A program made the translations under genes and the position numbers. 64,000 nucleotides of DNA from Carboxylicivirga mesophila (lineage in GTDB: Bacteria > Bacteroidota > Bacteroidia > Bacteroidales > Marinilabiliaceae): the NCBI RefSeq assembly GCF_018271975.1, contig NZ_JAGUCN010000013.1:62001-126000 (forward strand), in the 5' to 3' direction. The notes beneath the pieces are model-generated. The model did not search any database and was not told where the DNA came from. It was given only the letters and a program-made list of their open reading frames with translations. Position 1 is the first letter of the stretch. The number at the start of each line of letters is the position of its first letter. Shown here piece after piece: positions 16,927 to 25,123 of the stretch.

Positions 16927-18420
16927 ATGACAGTATTTAAGATTGAGGACAAAAACGCTTCGGAACTAGTGCAAAGGCAGAAAATAATCATCCATGGAGA
17001 CGATTCTCGCGTCATCACACGCGCTCATATCCCAGGTGAATTAACGCGTATCAATAACATCATCAACAGGGTACTAAAGCTTACTAATGGCGGGGTTGAG
17101 CGGGAATTACAAAAAGTGTATCGTGATTTTGAAAGCAGACATAGAAATCTGGATCACCAGTTGATTAAGCATTTTAATAAAGTCTCAGAGTATATTCCAG
17201 CCTGCGTGCAGCTAAGCCAAAATATGCGGATGCTTATTGGCGCCTATTTAACCATGGAATACTCCATTGAATCAGCCGCTTTATTTAACCCTTCCATTGT
17301 TGCTCATCCAAACCAAAAATATGTGGTAGATGGCTGCCTGAGGTTTATTATGAGCTTGCGGGCCACGGGTGAAGGCCATATTTCCTCCATTGTTTTTCGC
17401 AGTGGGGTGATCAATACAGATGGTTCATTTTCATTTGACGAAACCAGCAGGTATGTCGAGCAAGCCTCGGTGTGCCACAACTCAGCCTATGACAAGCACT
17501 TGTTTCAATTGAAACTGCAGGATTTGGACGCCTGGGATGAAACAAGTATTCGCATATTTGACCAGATTCCGGACACCTTTTCTTATCAGGAGCTAAAGGT
17601 GAGCATAGGTGTGCTATACTTAGATACTGATTTTGAATGCAATGATAAAGTTATTGAGATCATTTACTGGGTGGCCAACTCCAACTATACGCTTCAGTTT
17701 GATGAAACCAGTAGTATTTCAGAACGGGTCATTTTTCCATCATCGGATAACGAAAGCAGGGGAATTGAAGATGCCCGTTTTGTAATGTTTAAGGATGACA
17801 ATGGTGAAGAGACCTACTATGCTACCTATACAGCATATAATGGGTTCAGCATCCTACCCCAGTTAATTGAAACCAAGGATTTTCTCCGCTTTAAAGTGAT
17901 GACTCTGAATGGAGAAGCTGTTCAGAATAAGGGAATGGCACTGTTTCCACGAAAGATTAATGGGAAGTATGTGATGTTATCGCGGCAGGATGGCGAGAAC
18001 AACCACATTATGTTTTCTGATCATTTGCACTTCTGGCAATCATCCCAGATTATTCAGGAACCAACAAAGCCCTGGGAATTCATACAGATTGGCAATTGCG
18101 GGTCTCCTATTGAGACAGATAAGGGATGGCTGGTGCTCACCCATGGTGTTGGTGCCATGCGTCAATACGCCATTGGGGCGATATTACTTGATTTGGATAA
18201 TCCTACAAAAGTGATAGCCCGACTGGATGAACCACTGATAACACCAACAAAAACGGAACGGGAAGGCTATGTGCCTAACGTTATCTATTCGTGCGGCGGC
18301 CTATTGCTTCATCAACAATTAATTATTCCATATGCCATGTCGGATATATCAACCGGAATAGCTACCATCAATGTAAAAGATTTACTTGAGTCGATGACCT
18401 TTATGAACAATAATGAGTAG
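16927..18420 (+). CDS. GH130 family enzyme, long form
   Basis: 497 aa. An N-terminal helical extension of about 130 residues (HIPGELTRINNIINRVLKLT) precedes the propeller. The family motif is SRGIEDARFVMFKDDNG with the putative catalytic Asp, then ALFPRKINGKYVMLSRQDGENN, GNCGSPIETDKGWLVLTHGVG and GYVPNVIYSCGG. Paired short and long GH130 enzymes are known from bacteria that turn over beta-1,2-mannosides, with the long one acting on longer chains; assignment here is by analogy. It ends the operon and lies 206 bp before the right island boundary. Confidence 0.88.
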   Translation: MTVFKIEDKNASELVQRQKIIIHGDDSRVITRAHIPGELTRINNIINRVLKLTNGGVERELQKVYRDFESRHRNLDHQLIKHFNKVSEYIPACVQLSQNMRMLIGAYLTMEYSIESAALFNPSIVAHPNQKYVVDGCLRFIMSLRATGEGHISSIVFRSGVINTDGSFSFDETSRYVEQASVCHNSAYDKHLFQLKLQDLDAWDETSIRIFDQIPDTFSYQELKVSIGVLYLDTDFECNDKVIEIIYWVANSNYTLQFDETSSISERVIFPSSDNESRGIEDARFVMFKDDNGEETYYATYTAYNGFSILPQLIETKDFLRFKVMTLNGEAVQNKGMALFPRKINGKYVMLSRQDGENNHIMFSDHLHFWQSSQIIQEPTKPWEFIQIGNCGSPIETDKGWLVLTHGVGAMRQYAIGAILLDLDNPTKVIARLDEPLITPTKTEREGYVPNVIYSCGGLLLHQQLIIPYAMSDISTGIATINVKDLLESMTFMNNNE

Positions 18421-18546
18421 CGGTTTCATATCTAAACAAAGCATTGTAATATACCCTATTAGAATTTAAAAGATAATGATTTTGTCAATAACATAACCAA
18501 GTTCTTTCAAAACTTATTGCTATTTTTACAAATGATAAAACATCAG

Positions 18547-18565
18547 ACGAGACTATATAGAGACC
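18547..18565. repeat. Candidate integrase arm site, right end
   Basis: ACGAGACTATATAGAGACC matches 2165-2183 at 16 of 19 positions, in the same orientation, with two GAGAC units 11 bases apart. Confidence 0.5.
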
Positions 18566-18625
18566 TTGGTTTTAAGTGCTTTTGTAGTAATTTGGAAATA
18601 AGCAAATTATAAAAAATACAAAGAA

Positions 18626-18640
18626 TCCCTTCAGGATCAC
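18626..18640. repeat. attR-like direct repeat
   Basis: TCCCTTCAGGATCAC, an exact copy of the tRNA-Arg 3' end at 2048-2062, not part of any tRNA here. Confidence 0.85.
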
Positions 18641-18643
18641 ATT

Positions 18644-18680
18644 AAAGCCTGTAAGTTAAAAAACTTACAGGCTTTTGTAT
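18644..18680 (+). terminator. Probable native terminator of tRNA-Arg, displaced by the island
   Basis: AAAGCCTGTAAGTT pairs perfectly with AACTTACAGGCTTT around AAAA, then a T-rich tail. It lies four bases after attR, where the tRNA terminator would be without the island. Confidence 0.75.
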
Positions 18681-18722
18681 TTTATTGGTGACAATTTTGG
18701 TGTTGAATGCATAACAATTGCA

Positions 18723-19112
18723 TCACACTGTAATTTCAACCCAGTTTCCTTCACAATCTTCAATAATACTTTCGTAATATCCATCTCCTGTAGTGCGTGG
18801 TTCTCCTACTACATTATAGCCATCGTTACGAAGTCTTTCTGTTAAGCTATCAACTTTACTTATACTACCAACTGATATAGAAAAATGAGTTAATCCATAA
18901 GATACTGAATGTGGCCTGTCCGATTCTTCAATATCAGGTCGGCTCATAATTTCTATTCTGGTTTCAGCTCCCTGAAATGATAAAAAATAGGAATAAAAAT
19001 TCTTTTTGGTATTTGTGTATTTCTCACTGCACTGCATCCCAAAATACCTGATATAAAACTTTTTTACAGCTTCAAGGTCTTTTGTCCAAAGGGCTAAATG
19101 TTCTATTTTCAT
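18723..19112 (-). CDS. VOC (glyoxalase/bleomycin-resistance) family protein
   Basis: 129 aa with the paired beta-alpha-beta-beta-beta fold of the vicinal oxygen chelate family. Candidate metal ligands are H5 in KIEHLALW, the acidic residue of ETRIEIM, H77 region THFSISV and the Glu in NWVEITV at the C-terminus. Close to the lactoylglutathione-lyase-like or fosfomycin-type group, but the substrate cannot be read. Cytosolic. It is the first chromosomal gene beyond the island and reads towards it. Confidence 0.87.
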   Translation of the reverse strand: MKIEHLALWTKDLEAVKKFYIRYFGMQCSEKYTNTKKNFYSYFLSFQGAETRIEIMSRPDIEESDRPHSVSYGLTHFSISVGSISKVDSLTERLRNDGYNVVGEPRTTGDGYYESIIEDCEGNWVEITV

Positions 19113-19401
19113 ACTATGTTATACTAAAATTTGAGACTAAAAGTAAGGAGCAAACTTCATAGAAGATTGTAATGATTGTTTCTTTTTTTTGCGGTCATGA
19201 GTTCCTTCAGCGTGTTAATGGTCATTTTGACTATATGAATTGAGTCTTATATGGCTGGTAATGATATCAAAAGACTTACCCTACTAATATCAATCCCATA
19301 GATGTCAATTTTGAACCTGTTGTGGCTAATCCTGAATTACTCGTGATGTTCAAACTTTGAATTAAACCGGTCTGAAGACATACTTATTGTGTGTTGGTTT
19401 A

Positions 19402-20268
19402 TTATTTTGTTATTTCTTTCGCGAATAAGTCTTTTGTAATTCTATTGTACTTCCTTGATAAAACTTTTAATCTTCTCCAATCAGTTATTTGTAAAGTATC
19501 CGAAAAAGTAACTTCCATTATAGACATTTTCTCATTTCCTACGCCTAAGGAATGAAAGAAGAACGTCAATTGTTTTATTGTATCAATATTCTGGCATAAT
19601 TTTCTATCATTTGTTTCAACTATAATATTTTCAATTGAATAGTAACCATTAGTTGAATCCTTAGGGATAAAACGAGTTTGGTAACCAAGTTTTTCCAGCC
19701 TTTTAAGTACAGTATCTTTTGGAACTTTTAAATCGTATGTTTTTCCTATGTAGACAGTACCTTCTGCTGAATAGCAAGTTCCCAAATATGATGTTGATGT
19801 TAAGGCTATAAGGGCAACTCCTAAAGCGAATGATCTTATTAAAGATAATCGGCGACAATAATAGATCTTTGTGTCTCTTTCTATATATGTTTTGGCAGCA
19901 GGTAAAATGCTCAGAGCAATATAATCTGTATAGTCCACAACTCGACCAAACCTCCAGAATGGATTTGTATTTATTATATCAATCAAACCATCAGACAAGG
20001 GGCTTTTCCAAAAAATAAACCAAATAGCTGTAATTGTACATGCGTATTTTTTAAGTTGAGGAAATATAAATGAAATAAGAACTGTAAGAATAAAAACACC
20101 TGCAAAATCCGATAGTTTTCCTGTTATCCAATTGCTGTATAAGCCTTTTAGAATATGATCATTTATCAACAAGGTTAAAACCGAAATAATAAACAATGGT
20201 TTTAGAACAAGTGCAGATTTAGTATTTCTCATGTTATTTCTCTTTATTAGAATTTCGTTCAAATACAC
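19402..20268 (-). CDS. Hypothetical multi-pass membrane protein with periplasmic or cytosolic C-terminal domain
   Basis: 288 aa, function not recognised. Hydrophobic helices lie at about residues 20-40, 55-75, 78-92 and 148-165. TGKLSDFAGVF and WRFGRVVDYTDYIAL are conserved-looking polar loops. The C-terminal 120 residues are soluble (KLGYQTRFIPKDS). An alternative start is the second Met (MRNTKS, 12 codons in). It stands alone between two intergenic gaps. Confidence 0.65.
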   Translation of the reverse strand: MYLNEILIKRNNMRNTKSALVLKPLFIISVLTLLINDHILKGLYSNWITGKLSDFAGVFILTVLISFIFPQLKKYACTITAIWFIFWKSPLSDGLIDIINTNPFWRFGRVVDYTDYIALSILPAAKTYIERDTKIYYCRRLSLIRSFALGVALIALTSTSYLGTCYSAEGTVYIGKTYDLKVPKDTVLKRLEKLGYQTRFIPKDSTNGYYSIENIIVETNDRKLCQNIDTIKQLTFFFHSLGVGNEKMSIMEVTFSDTLQITDWRRLKVLSRKYNRITKDLFAKEITK

Positions 20269-20569
20269 ACAATTAGTCTAAATACTATCTACCATATTTT
20301 GTAGTCACAACATAAACCATATCAAATCTATATGAATTATTTATCGCTTCCAAACAATTACTTTTTACTGATGCGGGCTCAAAACGAGTTTTTTCAGAAA
20401 GAAAGAAAAGCTAGCGTGATTTTACCTGAAACCTAGTCAGGTATGACTTAAGACCAAGCTAGGTTTGCATCAAAACCAAGCTTACTTTTTAAACAGCTCC
20501 TGTTTTAACCTTTTTGTAGGCTTCTAAAATATGCCATTGGCTGGCACTTGTTGGCTTAGTATTAGTGCA
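20269..20569. other. Intergenic, no gene
   Basis: 301 bases. A small hairpin ACCTGA/TCAGGT near 20427-20445 and the repeated word ACCAAGCT are seen; nothing else. Confidence 0.35.
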
Positions 20570-21232
20570 CTATTCCAGCAGTGTTCCGTCATCAAAAATT
20601 ATGTGCCGGGGTTTCCAGGTATAGTTTAAGTCCTTCAGGTTTTTGTTTTTAAGGTCGTCGTGTATCCCCATGAAGTCAATGTAGTCGGTGCTGTTGTTCC
20701 ATATTGCCTCATGCCCTGCACTAATGGACTGATCGTAATGAAAATAGATGGTGTTAGGCTCATCAAACACCCCATTGAACGACACATCGCCAATAACGGC
20801 AGTAATGCCTTTGTCTGACTTATTTCTGATGAGGAATTTAAATGTTAGCTGATTCCGATAGTGCGACTCCTCATACCCTTTTTCGAGACACACCACCTCT
20901 ACTACCTGGTTGAGTCGCGCAGTTTTCAAAGCCTCTTGCCTGGCTGCCTCTGCCCTAATGGCTTCCTCTGCTTCCATTCTCTGCTGCTCTGCCGCCCACT
21001 CCTTCCCTTGCGATAATATATCGGCATAGGTAACATCTATCAGGCGCTTGTTTTCTGCTTTTAATCGAAGCAATGCGCTTTCCAGTAAGGCATAATCAGC
21101 CGAATCGAGCTCAACTTTTATTGCTGCGAGGTATTTTTCGGCGGTCTCGTCGTAATACTTCTGCTCCAAAGGCGACACACAGGCGAAAAACAAGGCCGCA
21201 AGTGCTGCAAATATTAATGGTTTTAATCTCAT
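20570..21232 (-). CDS. Hypothetical lipoprotein
   Basis: 220 aa from the ATG at 21232 (MRLKPLIFAALAAL), which gives a clean lipoprotein signal with lipobox LFFAC; the longer frame from 21331 would bury it. After the lipid-anchored Cys comes a coiled-coil, Ala/Glu-rich region (about 30-110, QRMEAEEAIRAEAARQEAL) and a C-terminal beta-rich domain (NQLTFKFLIRNKSDKG) reminiscent of the folds found in periplasmic accessory proteins. No specific function. Confidence 0.75.
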   Translation of the reverse strand: MRLKPLIFAALAALFFACVSPLEQKYYDETAEKYLAAIKVELDSADYALLESALLRLKAENKRLIDVTYADILSQGKEWAAEQQRMEAEEAIRAEAARQEALKTARLNQVVEVVCLEKGYEESHYRNQLTFKFLIRNKSDKGITAVIGDVSFNGVFDEPNTIYFHYDQSISAGHEAIWNNSTDYIDFMGIHDDLKNKNLKDLNYTWKPRHIIFDDGTLLE

Positions 21233-21570
21233 GCTGTTATATATCCATATTATTGCCATTGGTCTGTACGTGATATTTAATGGCCCATAAAGATGCATAA
21301 TTTCTGGTATTTTCAGATGGTCATTCACCAAGCTTTCGCCAGTTAATATAGACTGTTGTACCTTAATATTTTGCCTGTTTCAACTATAATTCACTAACTT
21401 GTATCTGGTGCCGGTTTCCAGTCTACTAAAACTTTGAGCATAAGCTGTTATACAAAGTCAACTCAAATAACGTTTCGACATCTTTAACTAAGTGGATAGC
21501 AACACACAACTGTCATGCTCAAACCAATCGCCACACTACTGTGATTTTTAATAATCTGAAAAAGTACAAT
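21233..21570. other. Intergenic, divergent promoter region
   Basis: 338 bases between a lipoprotein gene and cassette copy 2. No gene, repeat or strong hairpin was seen. Confidence 0.35.
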
Positions 21571-21864
21571 ATGATTCCTGAAAAATTTAAAAACTACTAT
21601 CTGGGCACGAACAATTTGTTTTTCCCCGGTTATGATTTTGTTATCAAGCTAAGTTTTCCGCGTGTTTTTGTTCGCTTTAAGCGCGCAGAGGGCTATTATG
21701 CCAATTTTGATAAATTCTTTAAAAGTGTTGCTGAAGTGCAATACCTTGATGGCAATAAGCCACCGAAGGTTGAAGAACAGCTCATATTAAATGAGATATG
21801 GGATTTTCTGACCATGGTTAAAAGTCCCGGCGAAGATGATTTTTTGGAAAATAACACTACCTGA
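21571..21864 (+). CDS. Conserved hypothetical 97-aa protein, cassette copy 2
   Basis: Paralogue of the protein at 5321-5614, about 87% identical by eye, starting at the same MIPEKFKNYYLG. A GTG 30 bases upstream would extend it, but the paralogue supports the ATG at 21571. Function unknown. It is convergent with the NYN gene, exactly as in copy 1. Confidence 0.75.
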   Translation: MIPEKFKNYYLGTNNLFFPGYDFVIKLSFPRVFVRFKRAEGYYANFDKFFKSVAEVQYLDGNKPPKVEEQLILNEIWDFLTMVKSPGEDDFLENNTT

Positions 21865-21948
21865 TGAGTCTTTACAAAGCATTGCGCATTTTATTATAAG
21901 CCTAGCAGCAGTTTGCCATACGTTTTAATCATTACCGCCTGTGCCACC

Positions 21949-22698
21949 TTATTTTTTTATGTGTTTCTTTAGCTTGTTCTTCACATAGATCAATTTGTGT
22001 CGGCTATTGGGGCTATCCCTCTGCTCTATCTCAAATCGATTGATGGAGTCAATCAGCGGAGTCAACTTCTGAAACCCATAGTTACGCGGGTCAAAGTTGG
22101 GGCGTTTCTTTTGCAATAAGCTGCCTACATCACCTAAAAATGCCCAGCCGTCGTCATCAGACAGGTCGGTGATGGTTGCCGCTATCAGCTTAATTTCCTT
22201 TGAGGTAATTTTATCAAACGTTTCTTTTTCATCCTCCTTATCGTCTTCATCCTCTTTTTCCTTGGCCCTGGATTTAAGAATTTCGATGTAGATGAACTTA
22301 TCGCATGCAACAATAAAGGGTGTTGGCGTCTTTTTCTCTCCCATCCCAATCACCAGCAATCCGGCTTCTCTCAGGCGGGTAGCCAGTTTGGTGAAATCGC
22401 TATCGCTGGACACCAGGCAAAAGCCGTTGACTTTCTCAGAGTAAAGGATATCCATAGCATCAATAATCATGGCCGAATCGGTGGCATTCTTACCAGCCGT
22501 ATAGGCATACTGCTGTATTGGTGTGATGGCATTCTCCAACAGTACCTTCTTCCATTTATTCAAATCTGGTTTTGTCCAATCGCCATATATTCGTTTAATA
22601 GTTGGGTTGCCGTATTTTGCAATTTCCTCCATCATTTCTTTGACGTTGGCTGATGGGATATTGTCACCATCGATTAGTACTGCCAGGTTTGTATTCAT
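21949..22698 (-). CDS. NYN-domain protein with OST-HTH/LOTUS-like C-terminus, copy 2
   Basis: 249 aa, with two differences from copy 1 (DLNKWK for DLSKWK, and KKHIKK for KKHTKK at the end). It has the same NYN acidic residues D10 and D12 and the same acidic linker and C-terminal RNA-binding-like domain. The DNA is also nearly identical, unlike the flanking genes of the cassette. It lies outside the island, about 3.3 kb past its right end. Confidence 0.88.
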   Translation of the reverse strand: MNTNLAVLIDGDNIPSANVKEMMEEIAKYGNPTIKRIYGDWTKPDLNKWKKVLLENAITPIQQYAYTAGKNATDSAMIIDAMDILYSEKVNGFCLVSSDSDFTKLATRLREAGLLVIGMGEKKTPTPFIVACDKFIYIEILKSRAKEKEDEDDKEDEKETFDKITSKEIKLIAATITDLSDDDGWAFLGDVGSLLQKKRPNFDPRNYGFQKLTPLIDSINRFEIEQRDSPNSRHKLIYVKNKLKKHIKK

Positions 22699-22837
22699 AA
22701 GGTTATGATTTTTGATTAGCCATTGAAGATTGGCTGATAACTATTTAATTGAATGTGAAGTTAATCAATAATATGACTGTACTCTAAAATATTCGTACCT
22801 TATAAGGATATTTCTCCAACATTTAAAACCATTGATA
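22699..22837. promoter_or_regulatory. Divergent NYN/radical-SAM promoter region, copy 2
   Basis: Closely matches 6448-6592, including the AGCCA-N8-TGGCT inverted repeat and the GACTGTACTCTAAAAT block, so the same regulatory input probably serves both copies. Confidence 0.5.
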
Positions 22838-24190
22838 ATGACCATCCTCTTGATTTCACCCACTGTAGATGCTCAAAAAAGAACGAACAAAGGCCTGATG
22901 ATACCTCAGTTGGCGCTCTACATACTTGAAGGTTTAACGCCTGCCCGCTTTACAGTAAAGGTGATTGAAGAGGAAGCAGAAACAGTGGATCTGGATCAGA
23001 ACTGTGACTTAGTCGCCATAAGCTGCATGACGGCCAATGCACCGCGCGCCTACCAGCTATGCCAAGCTTTTAAAGCAAGGGGCAAAACAGTCATATTGGG
23101 CGGAGTACACCCCACTTTATTACCCGATGAAGCCTTACAGCATGCCGATGTAGTAGTTATAGGCGAAGCCGAGGGTGTTTGGGAAACCTTGCTCACTGAT
23201 TTTGAAAACAAGGCTTTGAAACCAACTTATCACAACCCGGCACCTAACCTGGAAAAATATGTGCGTAAGGATTTCAGAAAAATAACGCAGAAGCGTTTGT
23301 TCAATATCATTCCGATAATGACTACACGCGGCTGCCCCTATAATTGCGACTTTTGTTGTGTTACCAACCTTTTTGGAAGTAAAATACGTCATATCTCAGT
23401 TGAGAATGTGGTACGTGATATCAAGGAATCGAAGGCCAAGGTTTTTATTTTTTTAGATGATAACATCATTGGTAACCCAAACTATGCCAAAGCTCTTTTC
23501 AAGGCCATCAAACCATTAAAAATCAAATGGGTTGGTCAGGCCTCCATTTCTATTTTGGTTGGCGATGACGAGCTGATACAACTGGCCGCAGAAAGTGGTT
23601 GTCAGTCGCTTTTTTTGGGTATCGAAAGTGTTTCTGTGAAGCAACTCCAATCTATGCGTAAATCGTTTAAGGAGATCAATGATTTGAAACGTGCCTTCAA
23701 GAAAATCAATAAGATGAAAATTCTTATCCATGCATCCATTGTATTTGGCTTTGATGACGACACCAAAGAAATATTTGATGAAACAGTACAATTCCTGATA
23801 GATAATAAAGTTAGTACAGTCTCTTTCAACGTGCTAACGCCCTATCCGGGCACCCGGGTTTATGAGCAACTCAAAAGCGAGAACCGTCTCATCACAACAG
23901 ACTGGAAGTTTTATGACCACAATACGGTTGTATTTACCCCTAAACATATGACACCTATAGAACTGCAACGTGGAAAAACAAAAGCCAGAAAGCAATTCTA
24001 TAGCAGAACATCAGTACTAAAGCGACTATTGGGCAACTGGTTCAAACCAATTGTCTATCTATCGATGAACCTTGGGCACATGAAGCAGGTGAAAGTAGAA
24101 CGCCAAAGACTGGCAAACTTAAGCACAACGCTTCTGGCCGAACCTATTATTGCCCCTGCATCGGTCGTTAAAGAACCAGAAGCATTGTAA
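22838..24190 (+). CDS. B12-binding-domain radical SAM protein, cassette copy 2
   Basis: 451-aa counterpart of the gene at 6593-7900, starting MTILLISPTVDAQ at the ATG; a TTG two codons earlier is unlikely. It has the same cluster motif RGCPYNCDFC and the same absence of DxHxxG. Its C-terminus is 15 residues longer (AEPIIAPASVVKEPEAL). About 85% identical by eye to copy 1, so more diverged than the NYN gene between them. Confidence 0.88.
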   Translation: MTILLISPTVDAQKRTNKGLMIPQLALYILEGLTPARFTVKVIEEEAETVDLDQNCDLVAISCMTANAPRAYQLCQAFKARGKTVILGGVHPTLLPDEALQHADVVVIGEAEGVWETLLTDFENKALKPTYHNPAPNLEKYVRKDFRKITQKRLFNIIPIMTTRGCPYNCDFCCVTNLFGSKIRHISVENVVRDIKESKAKVFIFLDDNIIGNPNYAKALFKAIKPLKIKWVGQASISILVGDDELIQLAAESGCQSLFLGIESVSVKQLQSMRKSFKEINDLKRAFKKINKMKILIHASIVFGFDDDTKEIFDETVQFLIDNKVSTVSFNVLTPYPGTRVYEQLKSENRLITTDWKFYDHNTVVFTPKHMTPIELQRGKTKARKQFYSRTSVLKRLLGNWFKPIVYLSMNLGHMKQVKVERQRLANLSTTLLAEPIIAPASVVKEPEAL

Positions 24191-24200
24191 CAGAAATAAA

Positions 24201-24234
24201 AAAGGGCGCCAACCAAAGCTGATTAGCACCCTTA
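24201..24234. terminator. Bidirectional terminator between radical SAM copy 2 and the transporter operon
   Basis: Imperfect stem AAGGGcGC / GCaCCCTT with A-rich and T-rich flanks, between convergent genes. Confidence 0.5.
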
Positions 24235-24254
24235 ATGCATTGATTTAATGGCTT

Positions 24255-25109
24255 TTATTGCTTCAACCAGCTATTCACCAGTTCTTTATTTTGAGCCACC
24301 CATTGCTTGGCACCTTCTGCCTGATCTTTATATTCTTCCATAAACATCAGCATCTGTCCCATCTGAGCTTCATCCAGCTTAAATTTGGCAAAGTAGTTAG
24401 CCGCAAACGGGTCGTCTTCCTTAAAACCCTTGCGCGCATAGGTTTCGATGTTTTCGGCCTGCCCGTAAACACCTTTGGGATCCTCAAGAAACTTTAACTC
24501 ATAACGACCAAATACCCAGTGAGGCGCCCAGGCAGTCACTACCACCCACTTTTGCTTGTCAATAGATTTCTTCAATTCGCTTAGCATGGCAATGCTCGAC
24601 GAATTCATGTGCTTCAATTGCAGTGCGTATTCTTCAACAGCCACATCTGTTTTCGCTGTGATGCCGGCCCCTTTTTCAATGCCCACAATTCGGCCGTCAA
24701 ACTTGTCAGCATGCGCATTCAGCTCTTCAATGGAATTAATATCTACATATGCAGGCACCGCCAGGCCAATCTTAGCATTGCCATAGGTAACGCCAACGCC
24801 TTCGATTTTACCTTCGAACTTAGCCACCTTGCTTCCATGTGTAACTGGCAACCAGGTATCCATAAATACATCCGTATCGCCATTGGCCATCGAGGCAAAA
24901 ATAAGGTCGACAGCCGCCTTTTGCGTTTCTACTTTATAGCCATTTTGTTCCAATACCACCTTGGTAATATGCGTCATGGCCACCCCTTCGGCCCAGCCAT
25001 CCACATAGCCTATAGTAATATTTTTGGTATCGTCTGATTTTTTGGCGCCATTGCAGCTAAATAGCATTACTGCAAGTGCCATCATTAAGCCAATTTGTAT
25101 ACTTTTCAT
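24255..25109 (-). CDS. Glycine betaine/proline-type ABC transporter substrate-binding lipoprotein (ProX/OpuAC)
   Basis: 284 aa. The signal ends in the lipobox MLFSC. The OpuAC fold is recognised by ITIGYVDGWAEGVAMTHI, FMDTWLPVTHGSKVA and VTAWAPHWVFGRYELK. The several Trp residues would form the aromatic cage for a quaternary ammonium group. It is the last gene of a four-gene operon with permease, ATPase and porin. Likely substrates are glycine betaine or other betaines; which one cannot be read. Confidence 0.92.
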   Translation of the reverse strand: MKSIQIGLMMALAVMLFSCNGAKKSDDTKNITIGYVDGWAEGVAMTHITKVVLEQNGYKVETQKAAVDLIFASMANGDTDVFMDTWLPVTHGSKVAKFEGKIEGVGVTYGNAKIGLAVPAYVDINSIEELNAHADKFDGRIVGIEKGAGITAKTDVAVEEYALQLKHMNSSSIAMLSELKKSIDKQKWVVVTAWAPHWVFGRYELKFLEDPKGVYGQAENIETYARKGFKEDDPFAANYFAKFKLDEAQMGQMLMFMEEYKDQAEGAKQWVAQNKELVNSWLKQ

Positions 25110-25123
25110 ATTAAATAGTTTAA

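Larger units (their letters stand above)
2048..18640. mobile_element. tRNA-Arg-integrated genomic island (about 16.6 kb)
   Basis: The 15-bp sequence TCCCTTCAGGATCAC, the tRNA 3' end, is repeated exactly at 2048-2062 and 18626-18640. The integrase gene is the first gene inside the left end, the usual arrangement for tRNA-targeting elements. Each end is followed or preceded by related GAGAC direct-repeat sites (2165-2183 and 18547-18565). Cargo: histidine kinase, cassette of small protein/NYN protein/radical SAM, lmo0937-type protein, UspA, cupin, second radical SAM, AraC regulator, GT4 and GH130 genes. No conjugation, mobilisation or phage structural genes are visible, so it looks like a cargo-bearing island that moves only with help or is now fixed. 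Confidence 0.82.
18421..18722. other. Right end of the island and junction with chromosome
   Basis: 302 bases with no gene. It contains the candidate arm site (18547-18565), the attR repeat (18626-18640) and a terminator (18644-18680). Confidence 0.6.
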
